From CAWKEY01 sp963696315 (GTDB taxonomy: Bacteria; Pseudomonadota; Gammaproteobacteria; Methylococcales; Methylomonadaceae): 64,000 nucleotides of DNA. The stretch lies in contig CAVOJU010000028.1 in assembly GCA_963696315.1 (NCBI GenBank), positions 15,956 to 79,955 on the forward strand. The letters run 5' to 3'. Below the pieces are notes generated by a model. The model did not search any database and was not told the DNA's origin. It saw only the letters and a list, made by a program, of their open reading frames with translations. Both the position numbers and the translations under genes were made by a program. Positions 59,116 to 64,000 of the stretch are shown in pieces (the stretch's first letter is position 1; each line of letters opens with the position of its first letter).

Positions 59116-59235
59116 TGTTACCACCTATGGATTAGATGTTTGACATCCTGTTAGGTTTACAAGACCCTTTTACCCAGCACAAATAACTAGTCTTTTAATC
59201 AGTTCGGCACCAACACTGACCCGGTTTTTATTGAG

Positions 59236-59247
59236 GGTAACGTTACC
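59236..59247. promoter_or_regulatory. perfect palindrome upstream of kleE-like gene
   Basis: GGTAACGTTACC is a perfect 12-bp palindrome 121 bp upstream of the kleE start and 5 bp from the insertion-sequence left end. It could be an operator; its repressor is unknown. Confidence 0.4.
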
Positions 59248-59251
59248 TATT

Positions 59252-61166
59252 TAGTGCCTGACCGATAAGTAAAATAGCTATTATATAACAACAGCTTGCA
59301 GTATAATATTAAAAATGAAGATGATGACCGCACCCAACCAGCGGCGCCGGGCCAAAACCTTCAAGCCATTGAAAAACAATAACAATAGAAAACGTCCCGT
59401 CAACACCAACAGGGCGGGCCCTGCCAAACCACCCAAAACTCAGGGAAAACTCATGAGAGACACCTTCCCAAGCCAACAGACCATCGGCCAAGTCGACATC
59501 GCCGACATTCAGATCGACGTGCGCTCGCGGGACGACATCCCCCTGATCCTGCTCGGCCTCCAGCACATCTATTGCACCGATGGCTTGCGGGACAAGGTCT
59601 TCGAGATCATCAAGGACATTCTGCCGACGCAAGTCGTCGATGGCCAGGCCAAAGTGGTCTCCGCCGAGTTGGGTTGCCCCGGCATGAACCAATGGACCAT
59701 CCTGGTGCTGGGCTGCTTGCGCCTGTGCCTGAACGCCGACTTTGACCGCATCCACGAGTTGGCCAACCAGCACCGCACCCTGCGCCTCGTCCTTGGCATT
59801 GCCGAATGGGACGACAAGATCTTCTCCCTACAGACGCTCAAGGACAATCTCGCCTTGTTCACGCCGGAGCTCCTGGCCCGCATCAACCAGGCGGTGGTGG
59901 AGGCCGGCTACGCCCTGCTCGGTAAAAAAAACCGCCCCGCGCCCGCCGCAGGCCGCTGTGACTCGTTCGTGGTGGAGACCGACGTGCACTTTCCAACCGA
60001 CGTCAACCTGCTGTACGACGCCATGCGGGTGCTGCTCCAGCTTTGCGCGCAGTTCAGCGCGACCTACGATCTGAAGGGCTGGCGGCAGTTTAAGAACTGC
60101 CTGAAGAAACTCAGAACAGCCCTGCGCGTCATCCAGAAGCTCAAACACTCCACCTCCAAGGACGCGGCCAAGCAGCAGGCCAAGGCCGAGCAGATCGCCA
60201 AGGCTCACCAGACCTTCATTAGCCTGTCGGCCGCCCACCTAAAGCGCGTCGAAGAGACCGTCGCGCAACTGGCCAGCCAGTACGCCGTCTGCGAAATTCA
60301 ACTAGCCAAGCCCCGGCAATTCATCGCCCACGCCCAGCGCCAAATCGACCACATCGAGCGCCGCGTGCTCAAGGGCGAGGTCATCCCGCACGATGAGAAG
60401 GTCTTCTCCCTGTTCCAGCCGCACACCGAATGGATCGTCAAGGGCAAGGCCGGGGTGCCGGTGGAGTTAGGCCTGCGCGTGGCGGTGGTGGAAAGCAAGG
60501 AGGGCTTCATCTTGCACCATCAGGTCATGGAAAAACAAACAGACGACCAGATCGCGGTAAGCATCGTCAAGGAAACGCAACAGCTATTCCCCGCGTTCAA
60601 GGCCTGTAGCTTTGACAAGGGCTTCCACAGCCCCGCCAACCAAACCGAGCTTCAGGCGATGCTTGACCAAGTCACCCTGCCCAAGAAAGGCAAGTGGTCT
60701 GCCAGCGATGAGGCGCGTGAGAGCGATGGCGCCTTTGTTGCCGCCCGGAAGGCGCACTCGGCCGTTGAGTCCGGCATCAACGCGCTGGAGGTGCACGGCC
60801 TGGACAAGTGCCCAGACCACGGCATCGGCGGCTTCAAGCGCTATGTCGCCCTGGCCGTGCTGTCGCGCAACCTCCAAAAGATCGGCCAGATCAAGCGCGA
60901 CGCCGAACGCGAGCGTCTGGCTCAGGAGCGGGAGCGGCTACGACAGCGCCAGCAAAAGCTCGCCGCCTAAGTTTTTTAACCGCGGTATTGCGACAAGACA
61001 GGCAAGCTGCGTCCGGAATCCCGAGAGCTTGCCCCTGCCGGATGGGTTGCAAACTTTTTAGTCGATAAGCGCCATAAGAAAGCCGCTAGCCTTCCAGCTT
61101 CCGCGTGAATTTTGGCACCTCTTGCTGCGGGGGGCGGTTATTTTTGGCTTTTTCGGTCAGGCACTA
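59252..61166. mobile_element. ISNCY-type insertion sequence
   Basis: About 1.9 kb. TAGTGCCTGACCGA at 59252-59265 and its inverse TCGGTCAGGCACTA at 61153-61166 are 14-bp terminal repeats around one large transposase gene. No clear target duplication can be read. It separates kleE from the origin region. Its codon use is more GC-rich than its neighbours, indicating separate origin. Confidence 0.85.
59453..60970 (+). CDS. ISNCY-family transposase
   Basis: 505 residues from ATG 59453 (MRDTFPSQQTIGQVDIADIQ), preceded by CAGGGAAAAC; the frame is open back to 59315 but that Lys/Arg/Pro-rich leader is atypical. It has SRDDIPLILLGLQHIY, FVVETDVHFPTDVNLL (first catalytic Asp), CSFDKGFHSPANQ (second) and AHSAVESGINALEVHGLD (Glu), the pattern of this family. 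A Gln/Arg/Glu-rich coiled tail ends the protein. Intact, so the element may be active. Confidence 0.88.
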   Translation: MRDTFPSQQTIGQVDIADIQIDVRSRDDIPLILLGLQHIYCTDGLRDKVFEIIKDILPTQVVDGQAKVVSAELGCPGMNQWTILVLGCLRLCLNADFDRIHELANQHRTLRLVLGIAEWDDKIFSLQTLKDNLALFTPELLARINQAVVEAGYALLGKKNRPAPAAGRCDSFVVETDVHFPTDVNLLYDAMRVLLQLCAQFSATYDLKGWRQFKNCLKKLRTALRVIQKLKHSTSKDAAKQQAKAEQIAKAHQTFISLSAAHLKRVEETVAQLASQYAVCEIQLAKPRQFIAHAQRQIDHIERRVLKGEVIPHDEKVFSLFQPHTEWIVKGKAGVPVELGLRVAVVESKEGFILHHQVMEKQTDDQIAVSIVKETQQLFPAFKACSFDKGFHSPANQTELQAMLDQVTLPKKGKWSASDEARESDGAFVAARKAHSAVESGINALEVHGLDKCPDHGIGGFKRYVALAVLSRNLQKIGQIKRDAERERLAQERERLRQRQQKLAA

Positions 61167-61500
61167 TTTACGTTTAGATAACTTGAGCGCCTACCGGCAT
61201 TTGTAAAACATCGGTTTGTTGACGCGATTATTTTAATCATTTGTCGCAAGATAAAAAAACCCGGTTATAGTAAAAATGCCTTCGCGACCTCCACTTTACT
61301 TTCGTTACCACCCGCGTTCGGGGCCATTGGCATCGCACCGCCTTCTTTAGCGTTAATCTGTTTTTGATGCGCTTCATTTTTGTCGCTTAGTCCAAGGATT
61401 TTTGCTATTGGGTTTGGTAAAGCCGTGAAAAAGATAAGCCTTATGATTAAAGAAAGATTTAAAAAATGATTAGAATAAGATTAGCTAATTTTCGCGCAAT

Positions 61501-61531
61501 CCTGAAACCCTTGCTGCATAAGGGTTTCAGG
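61501..61531. terminator. perfect stem-loop beside the iterons
   Basis: CCTGAAACCCTT - GCTGCAT - AAGGGTTTCAGG, a 12-bp perfect stem, then GCCCTTTTAATG. It may end trfA transcription or act in replication. Confidence 0.65.
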
Positions 61532-61551
61532 CCCTTTTAATGATTTTTCTT

Positions 61552-61725
61552 GTGCCTCGTATCCCGTGAAATCCGTGTCCCCGTATCCCGTGAATCGCGT
61601 GCCCCGTATCCCGTGAATTGCGTGTCTCGTATCCCGTGATGCGTGCCTCGTATCCCGTGCTTTTGTGTCTCGTATCCCGTGCTTTTGTGTCCCGTATCCC
61701 GTGCTTTTGTGTCTCGTATCCCGTG
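61552..61725 (+). repeat. eight oriV iterons
   Basis: Consensus GTGYCYCGTATCCCGTG. Copies start at 61552, 61575, 61599, 61622, 61643, 61665, 61687 and 61709 (periods 23, 24, 23, 21, 22, 22, 22). CGTATCCCGTG is invariant. The second copy has one extra C. One helical-turn pair per repeat suits binding of TrfA on one face. Confidence 0.92.
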
Positions 61726-61749
61726 AACGGGGTGGGCTGTATTCTGTGT

Positions 61750-62592
61750 TTATTGACTGATAAGGTAACGCTGTTGCGAGGGTGTGGGGGGTTTATTGAT
61801 GATGACATTATCGCCCTCAAAATCAAAACCCATGATGAATTCTATGTTTTTGAGTTCGTTTAAGGCGGCAATCAACTTCCTTTTGAAACCTCTAAGTTCC
61901 TTATTACTGCTGCCGCTAAACGAGCGGATGGTCTCTATCTTTATCGGATACGGTTTAGCATGCGTGGCCAAATAGCCGTGCAGCCATAGCGCTAAAGGTT
62001 TTCCTCGTAATAACTGCCGGTCTTGCCAATCAATGGCCGTCCAACCGCCCTCGTAGAACGTGAGTATCTTGGGGTTGAAAATAACCACATAACGACCACT
62101 GTCATCATCGCGCATAAACTCTAACAAACTCCCGCCATAGGTTTTCCGTTCTTGCTGGTTTGTTAATTCAACCCCGCAACCCATGAGCCGCGCAAACGAA
62201 TTTTTTAACCACTCATGCTCGCTTTTCCCCGTTTTTCGGCCTAACGCCTTTAAAAAACCATACACGGAAAATTCGCAACGGGTGCCTAACGGATGGAGCC
62301 TGGCTAAATGTAAAGCCTGTTCCCACACATCAAGGTCTGACTGGTCTAACTGAATGCCTGTGAAACGAATTTGCAGTCCTTTCTGACACGCTAACAGTTC
62401 ACGCTGAAAAACCGCCCTGTTTTTACCTTGTACCGCGGCAAATAAGGCCCCGCGCAAAACCGGGTTGGGTATCCCTCTCGCCGGCTCCGGCCATAGGGGC
62501 AGTTGATACACTTTACTGTCTTTTAAGCGGGCAGATGCCTGCTGACCTAAATTAGCGATCCGTTTTTGAAAGGCGTTTTCACTTAGACTCAT
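61750..62592 (-). CDS. trfA: TrfA replication initiator
   Basis: About 280 residues from ATG 62592. Initiator that binds the iterons and opens the origin. LPLWPEPARGIPNPVLRGAL, the family signature TGIQLDQSDLDVWEQALHLA, HPLGTRCEFSVYGFLKALGR, TGKSEHEWLKNSFARL and GKPLALWLHGYLATHAKPYP follow IncP TrfA in order and spacing. The size matches the shorter TrfA form (~285). An ssb gene, normally upstream, is absent. The iterons lie directly past its 3' end. Frame intact. Confidence 0.95.
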   Translation of the reverse strand: MSLSENAFQKRIANLGQQASARLKDSKVYQLPLWPEPARGIPNPVLRGALFAAVQGKNRAVFQRELLACQKGLQIRFTGIQLDQSDLDVWEQALHLARLHPLGTRCEFSVYGFLKALGRKTGKSEHEWLKNSFARLMGCGVELTNQQERKTYGGSLLEFMRDDDSGRYVVIFNPKILTFYEGGWTAIDWQDRQLLRGKPLALWLHGYLATHAKPYPIKIETIRSFSGSSNKELRGFKRKLIAALNELKNIEFIMGFDFEGDNVIINKPPTPSQQRYLISQ

Positions 62593-62877
62593 GGGCACAC
62601 CGCACGGTCATTGTGAGTTGATTGATGACGGCAAATAACACATCAATTATTCCAACAGGGATCATCAGTCATTGAAGGCACCTTATTTCATGGGAAGTGA
62701 GACGCGTTACTTGCTTCACTTTCAGCATAGCAACCCTAGTTAATAATTCTCATTATATTGAGTTTGTCTATTAATGGCCAGTATCGCCTATTCGGTTCAA
62801 CGAGTCAATCCAATGTCAGAAAAAATCCATTCTGCAAAATAGGCAAAAAACCATTTATACTACCTGGAGCATCAATA

Positions 62878-62922
62878 ATGAACGCCGCCACAACCATAGG
62901 GATGCTAAGGAAAATGGCTTAG
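62878..62922 (+). CDS. possible 14-residue leader peptide upstream of trbA
   Basis: ATG-initiated frame reading MNAATTIGMLRKMA then TAG, preceded by CTGGAGC with eight bases spacing. It follows the candidate -10 and precedes the KorB site and trbA. Chance cannot be excluded at this length. Confidence 0.3.
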   Translation: MNAATTIGMLRKMA

Positions 62923-62939
62923 CAAAAACGATCAAAAAA

Positions 62940-62952
62940 TTTAGCCGCTTAA
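62940..62952. promoter_or_regulatory. KorB operator, one mismatch
   Basis: TTTAGCCGCTTAA matches TTTAGCSGCTAAA in 12 of 13 bases. It sits 22 bp before the trbA start, where KorB would repress trbA and perhaps trfA. Confidence 0.7.
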
Positions 62953-62974
62953 TTTCTCGGGCCACAACTAACAC

Positions 62975-63349
62975 ATGTATAACCACATATTTTTTACCAA
63001 TATCCTCCGCATACTTGATGAGAAGGGGATCACCAAAGAACAACTCTCAAAAATATCGGGGGTATCGATGGGCTTCATTTGTGATTTAACCAACGGCAAA
63101 GGTAATCCGTCTTTACGGATTATGGAACAGATAGCCGATGCGCTGGATACACCTTTACCCGCGCTTCTTGAAGAAACAGACCTGGACAGACAATCATTAG
63201 AGGCCTTAACGGGTGGCAAACTCAGAGGCGTAGCGGAAGGTTATGAGCGCGTATCGTTAATACTGCCGTCTCATCAAGCCTTCATCGCTAGACAATGGGC
63301 AAAGGAGGCTATGGAGCACCTAAAGAAAAAAAGAGCAGAAAACGTATAA
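62975..63349 (+). CDS. trbA: TrbA-like transcriptional repressor of conjugation genes
   Basis: 124 residues. N-terminal XRE-type helix-turn-helix (ITKEQLSKISGVSMGFICDL, TNGKGNPSLRIMEQIADALD) and a C-terminal segment (VSLILPSHQAFIARQWAKEA) shared with KorA. This two-part structure and ~120-residue size are those of IncP TrbA, which represses mating-pair and relaxosome operons. It is divergent from trfA, as in RK2. The trb transfer genes, if present, would lie beyond the window. Confidence 0.88.
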   Translation: MYNHIFFTNILRILDEKGITKEQLSKISGVSMGFICDLTNGKGNPSLRIMEQIADALDTPLPALLEETDLDRQSLEALTGGKLRGVAEGYERVSLILPSHQAFIARQWAKEAMEHLKKKRAENV

Positions 63350-63673
63350 AAATAGCTCTGCCTAACCCAATCGCTATCAACTTAAACGAAAGTTCTAGCC
63401 AATAAATTGACTAGCTACACCCCTGTACGCTTAGCGCAATCACGCCTCTGTCCAGCGCATTTTGAGCTTTCCCCTCATGCGGGTTACCGTGATTTCTGAT
63501 TTCATGGCCAGCGTTTAAACTGAATTGAACACATTTTTTGCGCCATCTCGCCATTCAATCCTATTTGACCCGCAAAGCGCGTGTCCAAGCCTTTTCCAAA
63601 GCCCAGAATCGAAAACACGCCAATAATTCAGCACATTAAGCGGGAATTAAGTTTGAATTTATAAGATTTCCGC
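63350..63673. other. intergenic region after trbA
   Basis: No gene or clear element seen. In RK2 trbB follows trbA closely; here 320 bp without a long frame intervene. Confidence 0.4.
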
Positions 63674-63931
63674 ATGACTCAACAAAAAGCCTCTCGAAAC
63701 ATCTAAAAAAGGGAACAAGATCAAGAAGCACTTAAAAGCCAATAAGCGTTCATAAAAATCCTGGCTAATAAAGGACCTACTCAAGCCCAAACTGCAACGT
63801 TGATAAATGAAGAAACAAGTCGAAAAATGAGTCATCGAACCGCGCGCGCGTGGCTATCTAACCCGAGCGCAGTATTAGCCAGAGCGTGTCCATTAGGGGC
63901 TACAGAAGAAAAACAAAAAATAGTGCTATAG
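63674..63931 (+). pseudogene. small DNA-binding-like gene with two in-frame stops
   Basis: One frame of 85 codons from ATG 63674 reads MTQQKASRNI, TAA, KREQDQEALKSQ, TAA, then AFIKILANKGPTQAQTATLI and KMSHRTARAWLSNP to TAG. TQAQTATLINEE and SHRTARAWL look like a helix-turn-helix. Both stops would be CAA (Gln) before a C-to-T change. The last 62 codons could also be a gene with an alternative start. Unrecognised family. Confidence 0.5.
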
Positions 63932-63949
63932 GCATAAACGACCTATAGC
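63925..63949. terminator. small hairpin after the last frame
   Basis: GCTATAGG - CATAAACGA - CCTATAGC, an 8-bp perfect stem covering the TAG stop. No T-run follows. Confidence 0.4.
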
Positions 63950-64000
63950 AATCACCCTAACCCTCCCCTCCTACAAAATGTTGGCTTATCGATAATCGAT

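Larger units (their letters stand above)
61430..61725. other. probable vegetative origin (oriV) of IncP-like replicon
   Basis: Next to trfA. An AT-rich stretch at ~61435-61490 with repeated GATTA/GATTT words could be the unwinding region. A hairpin (61501-61531) and eight directly repeated iterons (61552-61725) follow. Iteron length (17 bp) and spacing (21-24 bp) equal those of RK2 oriV, though the sequence is different. I found no DnaA box. Confidence 0.75.
62593..62974. promoter_or_regulatory. divergent trfA-trbA control region
   Basis: About 380 bp between the two divergently transcribed genes. A TATAAT on the minus strand near 62753 is a candidate trfA -10, and TATACT near 62857 a candidate plus-strand -10. 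A KorB-type operator is at 62940. In RK2 trfA and trbA promoters are also divergent and KorB-controlled. Confidence 0.55.

Noticed and set aside
61552..61725. Possible CRISPR array
   Set aside because: Spacers are only 4-7 bases and the repeat is 17 bp; it fits plasmid iterons beside trfA.
61527..61826. Minus-strand frame of 99 codons over the iterons, with a repeated Thr-Gly-Tyr-Glu-type peptide
   Set aside because: The repeats are explained by the iteron array; period is near 22 bp, not a multiple of three throughout, and it overlaps the trfA end.
1..64000. tRNA, rRNA or riboswitch genes
   Set aside because: No cloverleaf, rRNA or known riboswitch signature was recognised by eye; a covariance-model search would be needed to exclude them.
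1..64000. Alternative genetic code suggested by in-frame TAA codons
   Set aside because: TAA is used as the normal terminator in many intact genes here (e.g. ispA, hpnH, copD), so recoding is not supported.

Overview
The window looks like chromosomal DNA of a gammaproteobacterial methanotroph (Methylococcales-like) that also carries an IncP-type plasmid backbone at its right end. The lineage call is inference: it rests on the hopanoid gene set (squalene synthase, squalene-hopene cyclase, hpnH, hpnM, hpnG, hpnN, hpnO), methylotroph-like c-type heme proteins and an atypical long pyruvate kinase. No methane monooxygenase gene is present and no RNA gene was recognised.

Layout. 0-17.6 kb is an isoprenoid/hopanoid block: parE (minus, partial), xseB-ispA-dxs, apt, then mlaA-like, hpnM, a glycosyltransferase relic and hpnH on the minus strand, and squalene synthase, shc, hpnG, hpnN, hpnO, copC, copD and a second dxs on the plus strand. 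The two dxs genes are almost identical direct repeats bracketing the block. Several hopanoid genes are broken: shc by four indels, hpnG by one, hpnN by a large internal deletion, and the hpnB-like gene survives only as a fragment. 17.6-22 kb is a minus-strand MoxR / DUF58 / TgpA-transglutaminase operon. 22.3-25.3 kb is a MASE1-PAS-PAS-GGDEF-EAL protein. 26-29.3 kb holds a decayed IS1595-family element and a pyruvate kinase gene split by a ~200-bp MITE-like insertion. 29.8-33.6 kb is an alternative spermidine pathway (carboxynorspermidine decarboxylase and dehydrogenase, ornithine-type decarboxylase). 34.1-36.6 kb is a two-component system plus a PepSY protein. 37-40 kb has a heme/beta-barrel protein, a membrane heme protein and a membrane protein.

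41-47 kb carries stress-type genes: yfdX, an hdeD split by an IS630 element, and a frameshifted mgtA-like P-type ATPase. 47-52 kb has a broken alpha/beta hydrolase, acvB/virJ-like and mprF-like genes (aminoacyl-phosphatidylglycerol turnover), followed by a PepSY-like protein, an ABC membrane domain without ATPase, a P-domain/deacetylase protein with two frameshifts, and mtfA.

56.7-63.4 kb is a recognisable IncP/RK2-like backbone: kfrB-like, korB, korA with its operator-laden promoter, kleE-like, an ISNCY-type insertion, an iteron array beside trfA, and trbA. The order matches IncP plasmids, but incC is missing between korA and korB. The join to chromosomal-type genes lies between 56.36 and 56.77 kb. 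It is either an integrated plasmid, a multipartite replicon or an assembly join.

A recurring theme is gene decay. At least nine genes carry frame-breaking indels, in-frame stops or insertions. Some indels sit in short homopolymers and could be sequencing errors, but the hpnN deletion, the hpnB relic, the MITE and the IS630 insertion cannot be explained that way.
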